A stretch of DNA of 64,000 nucleotides from Betaproteobacteria bacterium (GCA_016720925.1 JADKJR010000005.1:1-64000), one strand, 5' to 3'; shown: positions 46,241 to 55,349, counted from the stretch's first letter. The notes: generated by a model not told the origin, from the letters alone. Translations and numbers: made by a program.

Positions 46241-46564
46241 ATGAACTTGAACATGACCGGCCATCACCTCGAAATCACACCTTCAATACGTGATTACGTC
46301 TCGTCCAAGATGTCCCGAATCGACCGCCATTTCGAACAGGTGATCGATGTAAGCATTATTCTCAGCGTGGAGAAACTACGACAGAAAATCGAGGCGAACG
46401 TCCACTTGTCCGGCAAGGACATTTTTGTGGAAAGCGAAGATTCCGACATGTACGCGGCCATCGACCTGCTGGTCGACAAGCTCGACCGGCAAATAATCAA
46501 ACACAAGGAGAAGGTCAAGAACAAACACGATATATCCGCACTGAAGCGAATTCCCACGGAATAG
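46241..46564 (+). CDS. hpf: Ribosome hibernation promoting factor (short HPF)
   Basis: A 107-residue protein: MNLNMTGHHLEITPSIRDYV at the start and DMYAAIDLLVDKLDRQIIKH near the end are the standard HPF/YfiA blocks. It binds the 30S decoding region and helps form inactive 100S ribosomes when growth stops. Length marks it as the short, gammaproteobacterial-type form. TAGGAG precedes the ATG at 46241. It is the usual gene between rpoN and ptsN. Confidence 0.95.
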   Translation: MNLNMTGHHLEITPSIRDYVSSKMSRIDRHFEQVIDVSIILSVEKLRQKIEANVHLSGKDIFVESEDSDMYAAIDLLVDKLDRQIIKHKEKVKNKHDISALKRIPTE

Positions 46565-46572
46565 CGCTCGCC

Positions 46573-46598
46573 CGGCGACCGGCTGCGGCCGGTCGCCC
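46573..46598 (+). terminator. Strong GC hairpin after hpf
   Basis: GGCGACCGG-CTGCGG-CCGGTCGCC is a perfect 9-bp stem 10 bp after the hpf stop. No T run follows, so it may reduce rather than end transcription into ptsN, or protect the hpf mRNA end. Confidence 0.5.
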
Positions 46599-46705
46599 GA
46601 TTGGATATCCTGCATGCAAATTCACGCAAGCTCACGACTTCAGCAATACGACGCGAAAAGCGGTAAGCTACGCGCCTTTCCTGCCTCGAGTATTCCCTCT
46701 CCCGA

Positions 46706-47191
46706 ATGAATCTCATCAGCAAGTCCCTGTCGGTATCCCGAGTTGCTCTGGATATGGACATCACGAGCAAGAAGCGTCTGTTCGAACAAATCGGCCTTAT
46801 GTTCGAAAATGAGAATCGCATTTCCCGCGCAAGCGTATTTGATGCCCTTTTTGCCCGCGAAAAACTGGGTTCGACTGGGTTGGGGGTTGGTATCGCCATC
46901 CCGCATGGACGTATCAAACAACTGCGCGACACGGTAGCGGTATTCGTACGCGCCAAAGAGGGCATTCCCTTCGACTCGCCTGATGACCAGCCTGTGCGAC
47001 TGGTATACGCAATGCTAGTGCCCGAGCATGCTACCGAACAACACCTGAATATGCTTTCCGAACTCTCACAAATGTTCAGCGATCCCGAATTGCGTGAATC
47101 TCTCCTGGCGGCAACCGACCCGGCTGTCGTATATAAATTGCTGACCGAGTGGTCGCCCTATGCCACGGCTAAGCGTACAGCAACTGTTTGA
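46706..47191 (+). CDS. ptsN: Nitrogen-PTS EIIA component PtsN
   Basis: A 161-residue EIIA-Ntr. The phosphorylated His is residue 67 in GVGIAIPHGRIKQLRD, and VFDALFAREKLGSTGLG precedes it as in other PtsN proteins. It takes phosphate from NPr and regulates potassium transport, phosphate signalling and other targets by protein contact. Its 3' end overlaps hprK by 32 bp, indicating coupled expression. The start at 46706 (MNLISKSLS) fits the family. Confidence 0.95.
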   Translation: MNLISKSLSVSRVALDMDITSKKRLFEQIGLMFENENRISRASVFDALFAREKLGSTGLGVGIAIPHGRIKQLRDTVAVFVRAKEGIPFDSPDDQPVRLVYAMLVPEHATEQHLNMLSELSQMFSDPELRESLLAATDPAVVYKLLTEWSPYATAKRTATV

Positions 47192-48166
47192 AGACCGGCG
47201 CGAGAAACTCCAGCTTACCTGGATAGGCGGCCAGAAGGGTGCGTCGCGAGAGCTCAACCATGACGCGTTGAATCGTCCCGGCGTCGGCCTGGTTGGACAC
47301 TTCAACCTGATTCATCCGATTCTCATCCAAGCGCTGGGCCTGAGCGACCTGGAATACCTGAGCAACCAGCCGCCGCCGCGCAGGCGGCGAGTCTGGCCAC
47401 CTTATGTACCGGAGAGACACTTTGCATCATCGTATGTGACGGTGCTGACGCGCCGGAATACCTCGTTGATGCGTGCGATCAATACGGCACACCGCTTTTC
47501 CTGTCGCAAAAGAAGAGCCGTGCATTTGTCAATTTGCTACGTCCATACCTCCAGCGCGAGCTGTCCGAGGTCACAACCAGCCATGGCGTATTTCTGGATG
47601 TTCTCGGCTTTGGAATCCTGATTACCGGAGATTCGCAGATTGGAAAAAGTGAGCTCGCCCTGGAGTTGATTTCCCGCGGAGCGGGACTGGTGGCCGACGA
47701 TGCCGTAGAGCTTTTCCAGATCGGCCCCGAAACAATCCAGGGCCGCTGTCCGCCCCTGCTTCGTGACTTTCTGGAGGTTCGCGGTATCGGTGTCATCAAC
47801 ATCAAGGCGATCTTTGGCGAGACTGCCGTACGTCCCCGCAAGACGCTGCGTCTGATCGTGCATCTGGAACGCCCGACTGAAGAATACTTTCGTGGCCTGG
47901 ATCGACTGCAGACCAAGTCAAGTTCCACTTCCATACTTGGGGTGGAGATCCCGACCGTGACGCTTGCCGTGGTCGCTGGCCGCAATCTGGCGGTGCTGGT
48001 CGAGGCAGCAGTGCGCCACTACATCCTGCAGACGCGCGGCTATGATTCGACCAAGGATTTTCTGGATCGACATGAAGAGGCAATGCGCGGGCATGGCGAT
48101 CACGAGAGTCGAGATCCAGGGAACTTCGACGAAACCGGCATTTTCCGTGCCTTTGGCACGGATTGA
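47160..48166 (+). CDS. hprK: HPr(Ser) kinase/phosphorylase, with an apparent frameshift
   Basis: About 335 residues once repaired. The N-terminal domain (PRLSVQQLFEDRREKLQLTW, then HFNLIHPILIQALGLSDLEYL) is in the first frame; at 47360-47361 one G is missing (CTGAGC for CTGGAGC), and the second frame continues QPAAAAQAASLATLCTGE, DAPEYLVDACDQYGTPLF and the catalytic domain with Walker A ITGDSQIGKSELALELI and the K/R loop RGIGVINIKAIFGE. HprK phosphorylates or dephosphorylates the Ser of HPr-type proteins; in proteobacteria it is linked to the nitrogen PTS. It overlaps ptsN and is followed by rapZ 40 bp later. Confidence 0.92.
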
Positions 48167-48206
48167 ATAGATCAAGCCGGTTCCTCTTCAAAAGGGAGAC
48201 AGTCAC

Positions 48207-49052
48207 GTGCAACTCATTTTGGTCAGCGGGTTATCCGGTTCCGGCAAGAGTGTGGCGCTGAATGCGCTCGCGGATTTGGGCTATTTCGCGGTGGATAACC
48301 TGCCAGCCACTTTGATTCCTGCCTTGCTGGAATCACACCAAAGCAATGTGCGCAGCGGGGAAAAGATCGCGATCAGCATCGATGCGCGAACCCGCGACAC
48401 GCTTGCCGCCCTGCCAAAAATCGTTGAGGACTTGCAAGAGCGCGGCATCGATTGCCGAGTGATCTATCTGGAAGCCAACGATGACGCGTTGGCGCGCCGT
48501 TTTTCGGAAACGCGCCGGCCGCATCCGATGACAGACAGGGTCAGCGGCGGGATTGCGGCTTGCATTGCCGAAGAGCGCGACCTTCTCTCCGAGGTCGCGG
48601 ATCTGGCGCATCGCATGGATACGTCGGATGTCCGCCCCAACATCCTGCGCGCCTGGATCAAGGATTGGCTGCGGATTGACCAAGCGCGAATCACGCTCGC
48701 GTTTCAGTCATTTGGATTCAAGCACGGCATTCCGATCGACGCCGATTTGGTATTCGACTCGCGCTTCCTGCCAAATCCGTTTTACGATCCCAAGCTCAGG
48801 CCTCTCTCGGGCAAGGATGCGCCGGTCAAGGAATTCCTGGAGGCCGACTTGAACGTGGCGCGCCTGATTGACGACATCGCCTCATTCCTCATGCGCTGGC
48901 TGCCATTTTATGTCCGCGACAATCGTGCCGCGTTGACCATTGCGATCGGTTGTACCGGCGGCCAGCACCGGTCCGTATATATCGTCGAAGAACTCGCCCA
49001 GCGTTTTGGCACTGATCAGCAAATACTAATCCGGCATCGCGACCTTTCATAG
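48207..49052 (+). CDS. rapZ: RNase adapter protein RapZ
   Basis: A 281-residue RapZ/YvcJ protein: Walker A GLSGSGKSVALNALADLGYF at 8-27, the central REERDLL-like block (AEERDLLSEVADLAHRMDTS) and the C-terminal RNA-binding part with IAIGCTGGQHRSVYIVEELA. In enterobacteria RapZ controls glucosamine-6-phosphate synthase through small RNAs and binds GlcN6P; elsewhere the target RNA is unknown. Position after ptsN-hprK is conserved in proteobacteria. A GGGAGA precedes the GTG at 48207. Confidence 0.95.
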   Translation: MQLILVSGLSGSGKSVALNALADLGYFAVDNLPATLIPALLESHQSNVRSGEKIAISIDARTRDTLAALPKIVEDLQERGIDCRVIYLEANDDALARRFSETRRPHPMTDRVSGGIAACIAEERDLLSEVADLAHRMDTSDVRPNILRAWIKDWLRIDQARITLAFQSFGFKHGIPIDADLVFDSRFLPNPFYDPKLRPLSGKDAPVKEFLEADLNVARLIDDIASFLMRWLPFYVRDNRAALTIAIGCTGGQHRSVYIVEELAQRFGTDQQILIRHRDLS

Positions 49053-49127
49053 CAAGGCCAGTCGATTTTTGTGATCAAATCCATTCTCGATGCCGTTTCT
49101 GAATCGGTGCGTTTCCGTGCCCCGGAG

Positions 49128-49706
49128 ATGACCAAGCTGCCGATCTTCCCACTTGGGTCGGTTCTCTTTCCAGGCGGCAATCTTTCACTCAGAATTTTCG
49201 AGCAACGTTACATGGAAATGGCCAAGGTGTGCCTGAAGAATGGCACGCCGTTCGGCATCGCATTAATTCGCACCGGCGAAGAGGTCGGTGCACCTGTCGA
49301 GCCGGAAACCGTCGGCACGGTAGCGCGAATAGTCGAATGGGACATGCAGGATCTTGGAATATTGCAGATCAGAGTGCGCGGTGAAAGCCGGTTTCGTCTC
49401 GCCAACAAGTCCGCCACCCAATCCGGATTGATCGTCGGTGACCTGTCACTGATTCCTGATGATCTTCACGTCGATTGTCCCGAATTGCCGCCATGCGCGG
49501 CATTCCTGCGCAAGGTCTTGATGCAAACGCGTTCGGAGCATTTGACGCATGCGCAATTCGACGATTCAAGCTGGGTGGGTTTTCGTATCATCGAAATTCT
49601 GCCACTCAACAACACCGTCAAGCAAAAATTGCTGGAGCTCACGGATGCACGGATGCGTCTCGAAATTTTGCGGCGGTTTCTAGGTGAACAAAAACTAATC
49701 GCCTGA
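49128..49706 (+). CDS. LON peptidase substrate-binding domain protein
   Basis: A 192-residue single LON-N domain (PUA-like): LPIFPLGSVLFPGGNLSLRI and FEQRYMEMAKVCLKNGTPFG open it, and MQDLGILQIRVRGESRFRL is the typical second block. There is no AAA+ or protease part. Stand-alone members are thought to handle misfolded proteins or act as regulators, but no activity is settled. The ATG at 49128 is chosen since the family starts here; GTG at 49071 would add 19 unmatched residues. Its last 12 bp overlap the convergent mutY. Confidence 0.85.
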   Translation: MTKLPIFPLGSVLFPGGNLSLRIFEQRYMEMAKVCLKNGTPFGIALIRTGEEVGAPVEPETVGTVARIVEWDMQDLGILQIRVRGESRFRLANKSATQSGLIVGDLSLIPDDLHVDCPELPPCAAFLRKVLMQTRSEHLTHAQFDDSSWVGFRIIEILPLNNTVKQKLLELTDARMRLEILRRFLGEQKLIA

Positions 49707-50738
49707 TCGCCTCGCCTGCAAGATTCGCTTTACGGGAGCTGGAATGGCGGCACCTGTTGCCTCTTCAAGATTCACCCACATCAAGCCAGGTTCCATGGCG
49801 CGAATTGCGATGCCCGTTACGGCAATCTCGACCGGAAAAATGGACAACGAATAGTGCGTGAAGCCATGCTCAACGCGATCGAGTTCGCGCACGGTCCGGC
49901 CTTTCAGGGCATAGCGTGTATGCAGTACCTCGAACACGTCCTGCTCAACCGGCAGTTCCGGCAGGCACCATAGTCCGCCCCAGATACCGGTCGGCGGGCG
50001 CCTTTCCAACAATACTTCGCCACGGGACAATATGACCAGCATGCGGGTCTGCCGGTGAGGCGTCTCACGCTTTTCGCCTTTCGCGGGTAATTCTTCGATG
50101 CGCCCTTCATTGAAAGCAACACACGATCTCCGGACCGGGCATAGCAGGCAAGTCGGCTGTGTTCGGGTGCAGATCGTGGCGCCCAGATCCATCAGGCCCT
50201 GAGTGTAGGATTCGATTTCCGCCTTGGGGAGTTTCTTTTCGGCAATCAGCCAAAGCGCATCCTCAACTGGCCGCGATCTGACATCGCCTTCAACGCCAAA
50301 GTGACGGGAAAACACACGCTTGACGTTGCCGTCGAGAATGGGGCGACACTTGCCAAACGCAAAGGCACTGATCGCTGCAGCCGTTGAGCGACCGACGCCG
50401 GGCAGCGCAAGGATCTCCTCAAAATCTTCGGGAAAATTACCTTCGTGAAATTCCGCGATCTGTCTGGCGGCACGATGCAGATTCCGTGCGCGCGCGTAGT
50501 AGCCAAGCCCGGCCCACAGTTGCATGACGTCGTCGACGTCTGCGCAAGCAAGCGCCAGGACATCGGGAAATCGCGAGAGGAAGCGCTCGTAATACGGAAT
50601 TACCGCCGCCACCTGCGTCTGCTGCAACATGATTTCCGAAAGCCAGATGCGGTAGGCGTCTCTTGTTTCCTGCCAAGGCAAGCCGTGCCGGCCTTCTCGC
50701 AACTGCCACGCGGTGATTTTTTTTGCGAATGCGCTCAT
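49695..50738 (-). CDS. mutY: Adenine DNA glycosylase MutY
   Basis: A 347-residue MutY removing A opposite 8-oxoG. Catalytic Glu is in RIWLSEIMLQQTQVAAVIPY, the helix-hairpin-helix is LPGVGRSTAAAISAFAFG with the catalytic Asp in RPILDGNVKRVF, and the [4Fe-4S] cysteines are in CTRTQPTCLLCPVRRSC (C-x6-C-x2-C-x5-C, about 190-206). The C-terminal NUDIX-like domain that senses 8-oxoG follows (LVILSRGEVLLERRPPTGIW). It overlaps the LON-domain gene tail to tail. Confidence 0.96.
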   Translation of the reverse strand: MSAFAKKITAWQLREGRHGLPWQETRDAYRIWLSEIMLQQTQVAAVIPYYERFLSRFPDVLALACADVDDVMQLWAGLGYYARARNLHRAARQIAEFHEGNFPEDFEEILALPGVGRSTAAAISAFAFGKCRPILDGNVKRVFSRHFGVEGDVRSRPVEDALWLIAEKKLPKAEIESYTQGLMDLGATICTRTQPTCLLCPVRRSCVAFNEGRIEELPAKGEKRETPHRQTRMLVILSRGEVLLERRPPTGIWGGLWCLPELPVEQDVFEVLHTRYALKGRTVRELDRVEHGFTHYSLSIFPVEIAVTGIAIRAMEPGLMWVNLEEATGAAIPAPVKRILQARRSGD

Positions 50739-50884
50739 TCAGTTGTCAGACCAGATTTTCGAAGATATTACAGATTCATTGGCGCCGCCGATATCCGTTC
50801 GTCATTTCGACGCTTCCGGAATGGCGATCGACGGTATAAGACAATAGTACCCGCATCAAGCCATTTGCTTGTCATAATGTCGCA

Positions 50885-51658
50885 GTGAATGCTCCACTCA
50901 AGATCGGCCTTTCGGCACGCCTGATGTATCCGGAACCGGGACGCGCATGGTTGCCCACCAAGACACTGCAATATGTTGAGCAGTGTGTGGCGCACTGGGT
51001 GATGTCGGCCGATGTACTGACGTTCATGATTCCGGCGATCAGCAAGGAAACACCGCATGGACCAGATCGACTGAACGTTGATCATTATGCCGCCCACCTC
51101 GACGGACTGGTGCTGCAGGGCGGTGCCGACGTCGCCCCGGAAACCTACGGTGAAACGCCGCTTCGCCCGGAATGGGCCGGCGATCGCATTCGTGATATCT
51201 ACGAATTGGAACTGATCCGCGCCTTCATGGCGCGGAAAAAGCCCGTGCTGGGAATCTGCCGCGGCATGCAGCTCGTCAACGTCGCCTTCGGTGGAACGCT
51301 GTTCCAGGACATCGCGCTGCAAACCGGCTCAGAGATCACCCATCAGTGCCGCCGGCGTTATGAGGACAATTTCCATACGATGCGTATCCTCGCCAATACC
51401 GGCCTCGCGCGTCTGTATCCGGAAGTTGAAAACGCGACAATTAATACCATTCACCATCAGGCGGTGAAGGATATCGGACGCGACCTGGTCGTTGAGGCCC
51501 GCTCTACCGAAGACGACATCGTTGAGGCCATTCGTTGGACTGGTTCCGGTTACGTGGTTGGCGTTCAATGGCACCCGGAATTTATGTCGCCTGTAGACCC
51601 GACCCTGCTCGACGGCAAGCCTTTGCTGTCAGAATTTCTCGCCGCTGCGCGCGGTTGA
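50885..51658 (+). CDS. Gamma-glutamyl-gamma-aminobutyrate hydrolase family (peptidase C26)
   Basis: A 257-residue class I amidotransferase-like hydrolase. The nucleophile elbow is VLGICRGMQLVNVAFGGTLF, the GGADV block is DGLVLQGGADVAPETYG, and the triad His/Glu are in GVQWHPEFMS. Relatives include PuuD of putrescine breakdown, but no polyamine genes are next to it, so the substrate is open. GTG at 50885 is the start; no ATG precedes the first conserved strand and the ribosome-binding site is weak. Confidence 0.85.
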   Translation: MNAPLKIGLSARLMYPEPGRAWLPTKTLQYVEQCVAHWVMSADVLTFMIPAISKETPHGPDRLNVDHYAAHLDGLVLQGGADVAPETYGETPLRPEWAGDRIRDIYELELIRAFMARKKPVLGICRGMQLVNVAFGGTLFQDIALQTGSEITHQCRRRYEDNFHTMRILANTGLARLYPEVENATINTIHHQAVKDIGRDLVVEARSTEDDIVEAIRWTGSGYVVGVQWHPEFMSPVDPTLLDGKPLLSEFLAAARG

Positions 51659-51756
51659 CCTTCTCTGTCCCTGCCATGGGGACTTGCATCGAATGGCAAA
51701 GCCATATCAATAGCTTTTGACTATCGTCAATATCCAATCAATCAATTGGAGCAGTC

Positions 51757-51780
51757 TAGATAGACGCCGTATGCTATCTA
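51757..51780. promoter_or_regulatory. Inverted repeat upstream of rubrerythrin
   Basis: TAGATAG-N10-CTATCTA is a perfect 7-bp dyad 55 bp before the rubrerythrin start codon. Size and place suit the operator of a dimeric redox or iron regulator; no known consensus is matched. Confidence 0.45.
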
Positions 51781-51834
51781 TCTGCAATACGTGCAGACAG
51801 CCTGTTTGACGTTTTTTTGACGAGGAGATTCACC

Positions 51835-52257
51835 ATGAAACTGAAAGGCACCAAAACCCACGACAACCTGAAAGCGGCATTTGCCGGCGAATCGCAAGCC
51901 AATCGCCGTTACCTGTATTTCGCAAACAAAGCTGACGTGGAAGGCCATACCGAAGTGGCATCGTTGTTCCGCAACACCGCCGAAGGCGAAACTGGGCATG
52001 CACACGGCCACCTGGATTATCTCGCCAGCGTGGGCGACCCCGCTACCGATTTGCCGATCGGTTCGTCCGAGCAAAACCTGAAGGCCGCCGTTGCCGGCGA
52101 AACGCACGAATACACCGACATGTATCCGGGCATGGCCAAGTCAGCACGCGACGAAGGCTTCGACGAAATCGCCGACTGGTTTGAGACGCTTGCGAAGGCA
52201 GAACGCTCGCACGCCAACAAGTTCCAGAAAGCGCTGGACGCATTGGTTGCCGCCTAA
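51835..52257 (+). CDS. Rubrerythrin without rubredoxin domain
   Basis: A 140-residue four-helix diiron protein: KLKGTKTHDNLKAAFAGESQ with the first Glu ligand, then NTAEGETGHAHGHLDYLASV, AAVAGETHEYTDMYPGMAKS and TLAKAERSHANKFQKALDAL supply the other Glu/His ligands. The C-terminal rubredoxin domain of classical rubrerythrin is missing, so electrons must come from a partner, plausibly the Fe-S protein encoded next. Rubrerythrins reduce hydrogen peroxide. GAGGAGATTCACC gives a strong ribosome-binding site. It heads a trio with the Fe-S protein and DUF3501, a set I know from many proteobacteria. Confidence 0.92.
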   Translation: MKLKGTKTHDNLKAAFAGESQANRRYLYFANKADVEGHTEVASLFRNTAEGETGHAHGHLDYLASVGDPATDLPIGSSEQNLKAAVAGETHEYTDMYPGMAKSARDEGFDEIADWFETLAKAERSHANKFQKALDALVAA

Positions 52258-52277
52258 ACACTGGTGACGTGATCAGA

Positions 52278-52307
52278 AACGGGCGCAACAAATTGGTTGC
52301 GCCCGTT
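52278..52307 (+). terminator. Long hairpin after rubrerythrin
   Basis: AACGGGCGCAA-CAAATTGG-TTGCGCCCGTT is a perfect 11-bp stem 20 bp after the rubrerythrin stop. It lacks a T tract, so partial termination or mRNA stabilisation is likely; it would keep rubrerythrin mRNA in excess over the Fe-S protein gene downstream. Confidence 0.6.
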
Positions 52308-52378
52308 ACCCGCCTCCCGCCTTTCTCGCATTTTCCGCCTCTCACCCTGTACTCCCTCCTTCACCGCAAGAGAACACC

Positions 52379-53737
52379 ATGTCCACGCAAGAAGGTTCAC
52401 TCGAAGCCCCGACCCGACATCCCATCGACTGGCTGAATCCGGATTTTTATTCTGTCGAGTCCGCCATGAAGGAAATGGAGCGGGTGTTCGACATTTGCCA
52501 CGGTTGCCGCCGCTGCGTGAGCCTGTGCAACGCCTTTCCGGTCCTCTTCGACCTGGTCGACGCCAGCCCGACAATGGAAGTCGATGGCATACCGAAAGAA
52601 AAATACTGGCACGTGGTCGACCAGTGTTACCTCTGTGATGTCTGTTATATGACCAAATGCCCATACGTGCCGCCGCACCCGTGGAACCTGGATTTTCCAC
52701 ACCTGATGCTGCGCGCCAAGGCGATCCAGTTCAAGCAAGGCAGCGCGACCAAGTTCCGCGACACCAATCTTTCAGCCACCGATCGCAACGGCAAACTGGC
52801 GACGATTCCGGTGGTGGTGCAATTCGTCAATGCGACCACCAAAATGCCGACGGTACGCAGCATCATGGATAGCGCGATAGGCGTGCACAAGGATGCATGG
52901 CTGCCGGAATTTGCATCGAAGAAATTCCGCCCGAATGCCGCGAATAGTGCGGCACATCCGGTGCAGGACGGTCAGCGCACCAAAGGCAAGGTGGCGATTT
53001 TTTCCACCTGCTACGTGAATTACAACGAGCCGGGAATTGGGCACGACCTGCTGAAGATCCTGGCGCACAACAACGTTCCGTACGTCATTGTCGAAAAGGA
53101 AGCCTGCTGTGGCATGCCGAAGCTTGAACTGGGTGATCTCGAATCCGTCGCCGCGCTCAAGGAAAAAAACATTCCTCCGCTCGCAAAGCTTGCCAAGGAA
53201 GGCTACGCCATCCTCACGCCGATTCCGAGTTGCACGCTGATGTTCAAGCAGGAGCTGCCGCTGCTGTTTCCAAACGACGCCGACGTGAAGGCCGTCAGGG
53301 CGGCGATGATGGACCCGTTTGAGTATCTGGTGTCACGTCAGAAGGACGGCCTGCTGAAGACCGACTTCAAGACGCCACTGGGTAATGTTTCGTATCACAT
53401 CCCCTGCCACTCGCGCGTGCAGAACGTCGGCCAGAAAACTCGCGAGATGCTGGAAATGGTGCCCGGGACCAAAGTCACTACCATCGAGCGATGCTCGGGC
53501 CACGCCGGCACCTGGGGCGTGAAGAAAGAGTTTCACGAAACGGCGCTCAAGATCGGCAAGCCGGTATTCCAGCGAATGCTGGACGCCGAGCCCGACTACA
53601 TCAGTTCCGATTGCCAGCTCGCCGGACACCACATCGAGGAGGGTATCGGGCAGTTGAAGAAAGACCCGGCACCTGCCAAAGCCACGCTGGCACATCCGAT
53701 CACCCTCGTACGCAAGGCGTACGGACTCCCCGAGTAA
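52379..53737 (+). CDS. GlpC/heterodisulfide-reductase-like Fe-S protein
   Basis: A 452-residue protein with two [4Fe-4S] motifs, CHGCRRCVSLC (Cys 40, 43, 46, 50) and CYLCDVCYMTKC (Cys 83, 86, 89, 94), and two C-terminal CCG-type domains (EKEACCGMPKLELGDLESVA; IERCSGHAGTWGVKKEFHE). This layout is that of GlpC and HdrD-like subunits, which pass electrons between flavoproteins, quinones or disulfides. No glpA/glpB is nearby; the neighbours are rubrerythrin and DUF3501, so an electron-donating role to rubrerythrin is a reasonable inference. ATG at 52379; the DUF3501 gene follows 6 bp later. Confidence 0.88.
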   Translation: MSTQEGSLEAPTRHPIDWLNPDFYSVESAMKEMERVFDICHGCRRCVSLCNAFPVLFDLVDASPTMEVDGIPKEKYWHVVDQCYLCDVCYMTKCPYVPPHPWNLDFPHLMLRAKAIQFKQGSATKFRDTNLSATDRNGKLATIPVVVQFVNATTKMPTVRSIMDSAIGVHKDAWLPEFASKKFRPNAANSAAHPVQDGQRTKGKVAIFSTCYVNYNEPGIGHDLLKILAHNNVPYVIVEKEACCGMPKLELGDLESVAALKEKNIPPLAKLAKEGYAILTPIPSCTLMFKQELPLLFPNDADVKAVRAAMMDPFEYLVSRQKDGLLKTDFKTPLGNVSYHIPCHSRVQNVGQKTREMLEMVPGTKVTTIERCSGHAGTWGVKKEFHETALKIGKPVFQRMLDAEPDYISSDCQLAGHHIEEGIGQLKKDPAPAKATLAHPITLVRKAYGLPE

Positions 53738-53743
53738 ATCCAC

Positions 53744-54340
53744 ATGACCACGACCACCATGAATCCAATCACCCGCGAAAACCTGATGACGCTTGAAGCC
53801 TATGCCAAGGCGCGCCCCGAATTCCGTGCAAAGGCCATGGCCCACAAGCGCCTGCGCACCGTACATATCGGCGAGCACGTCACGCTGCTGTTCGAGGACG
53901 AGATGACCGTGCGCTACCAGATTCAGGAAATGCTGCGTATCGAAAAGGCCTTCGAGGAAAGCAGCATTCAGGACGAGCTTGACGCCTACAACCCGCTCGT
54001 TCCGGATGGCCGAAATCTCAAAGCGACGATGATGATCGAATATGGCGACGAGCATGAGCGGCGCGTCGCGTTAACCAAACTCAAAGGAATCGAGGACAAG
54101 ACCTGGATACAGGTCGAAGGCTCGCCCAAGGTTTATGCGATCGCCGACGAGGATCTTGAACGCGAAAACGACACCAAGACTTCCGCCGTGCACTTCCTGC
54201 GCTTCGAGTTGAGCGAAGAAATGGCAGCGGCCTTGAAGTACGGCGTGTCACTAACGATGGGAATCGATCACGCGCAGTACACGTCGACGACCACGGTGAG
54301 CAACGAGACCCGCGCCGCACTGGTGGCAGATTTGCGCTAG
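53744..54340 (+). CDS. DUF3501 family protein
   Basis: A 198-residue soluble protein recognised as DUF3501 from RENLMTLEAYAKARPEFRAK, LLFEDEMTVRYQIQEMLRIE and the acidic FEESSIQDELDAYNPLVPDG. Function is unknown. It is almost always encoded with the rubrerythrin and GlpC-like Fe-S protein, and here follows the latter after 6 bp, so they are surely one transcript. An in-frame ATG at 53759 is an alternative start. No cysteine cluster is visible, so it is not itself an Fe-S protein. Confidence 0.88.
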   Translation: MTTTTMNPITRENLMTLEAYAKARPEFRAKAMAHKRLRTVHIGEHVTLLFEDEMTVRYQIQEMLRIEKAFEESSIQDELDAYNPLVPDGRNLKATMMIEYGDEHERRVALTKLKGIEDKTWIQVEGSPKVYAIADEDLERENDTKTSAVHFLRFELSEEMAAALKYGVSLTMGIDHAQYTSTTTVSNETRAALVADLR

Positions 54341-54375
54341 ACGTTTCGTTAGAGGACAGCGGCGAATCTCGGCGA

Positions 54376-54444
54376 CAAACTCAAGCACTGTCGCGGCTTT
54401 TCAGGAGAAAATGCCGTAAGAACCTCGCCAGCGCTTGTGTTTGC
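54376..54444 (+). repeat. Dispersed palindromic repeat, copy 6
   Basis: Complete copy: left arm AAACTCAAGCACTGTCGCGG, middle CTTTTCAGGAGAAAATGCCG, right arm TCGCCAGCGCTTGTGTTTGC. It lies between the convergent DUF3501 and aldo/keto reductase genes. Confidence 0.75.
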
Positions 54445-54467
54445 CTTTATTGTGCTGTGACGAGCGC

Positions 54468-55349
54468 TCAGATTTCTCCCGCCCATTCGCTGGCGACTTC
54501 ACGAAAGCGCCGGCCAATCTGCGCCAAGGTATCCGGCGTCAGGGCGCCCGCCTCGACCAGGTCAGCATTGTGCCGAAGGTGTGCAATCGAGGCCGTACCC
54601 ACAATGGCGCTGCCGACTCCCGGCGCGAACGCGCTGAAGCGTAGCGCAAACGCATCCCAGGGCATGCCAAGCGTATCAAGGCTCAACGCTTGCATCCGCG
54701 TCCAATACGTCTCGCAATACTCGCCTGCGGGCCGCTGTGCATGCCGCCATGGTGCATTACCGAGCGGCCGTTTGGCGATGACACCCATTCCGGCCGTTAC
54801 GGCGCGAGGCAGAACGGCTAGCAAACTGCCTTGGTCAAATAGATTGACCGAACACTCGACGCTGCCAAAATGTCCGCTTTGCACCGCCCACGCCAATTCG
54901 GCGTTCTCGCCCGAATAGGCGGCGACACGAATCTTGCCCTGTTCGCGCGCGCGCAATAGCGCGTCGATCACGCCGCCCGACTTCAGCGTTTCCAGCGGGC
55001 ATGAATGCAGGTGCACGATGTCGATGACGTCGGTATGCAAGCGGGAAAGCGCCTCATCGATGCCGGCGACTATGCAGCCATGAGTCCAGTCCGCGTGCCC
55101 GGCGATGCCATAACCGACCTTCGTTGAAAGCACAAATTCAGACCGCCGATGCGCCAGATGACGGCCGATGCGCTCCTCGGAAAGTCCGTAGCCGCGAGCG
55201 GTGTCGATCAGTGTGATGCCGCAATCGAGCGCCGCATTCAGCAGCGCACCGGCAACTGATTCATCGAGTGATTCGCCACCGATCTGTCCGGCGCCGAGAC
55301 CGAGAGCTGAAACCTTCAGCCCGGTGTTGCCGAAATCGCGTTGTTGCAT
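54468..55349 (-). CDS. Aldo/keto reductase
   Basis: A 293-residue AKR-fold protein: RDFGNTGLKVSALGLGAGQI at the start, the catalytic Asp/Tyr in GITLIDTARGYGLSEERIGR, the Lys in EFVLSTKVGYGI, and the His in DIVHLHSCPLETL. NADPH-dependent reduction of a carbonyl is the family activity; substrate not predictable. The start at 55349 has CAGGAG 5 nt before it. It is followed upstream by tRNA-Gly on the same strand. Confidence 0.88.
   Translation of the reverse strand: MQQRDFGNTGLKVSALGLGAGQIGGESLDESVAGALLNAALDCGITLIDTARGYGLSEERIGRHLAHRRSEFVLSTKVGYGIAGHADWTHGCIVAGIDEALSRLHTDVIDIVHLHSCPLETLKSGGVIDALLRAREQGKIRVAAYSGENAELAWAVQSGHFGSVECSVNLFDQGSLLAVLPRAVTAGMGVIAKRPLGNAPWRHAQRPAGEYCETYWTRMQALSLDTLGMPWDAFALRFSAFAPGVGSAIVGTASIAHLRHNADLVEAGALTPDTLAQIGRRFREVASEWAGEI

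Noticed and set aside
47160..48166. Programmed frameshifting as explanation for hprK, argF, pilY1 and others
   Set aside because: No slippery heptamer, downstream structure or conserved position is seen; the shifts occur in unrelated genes at unrelated places, mostly in short homopolymers.
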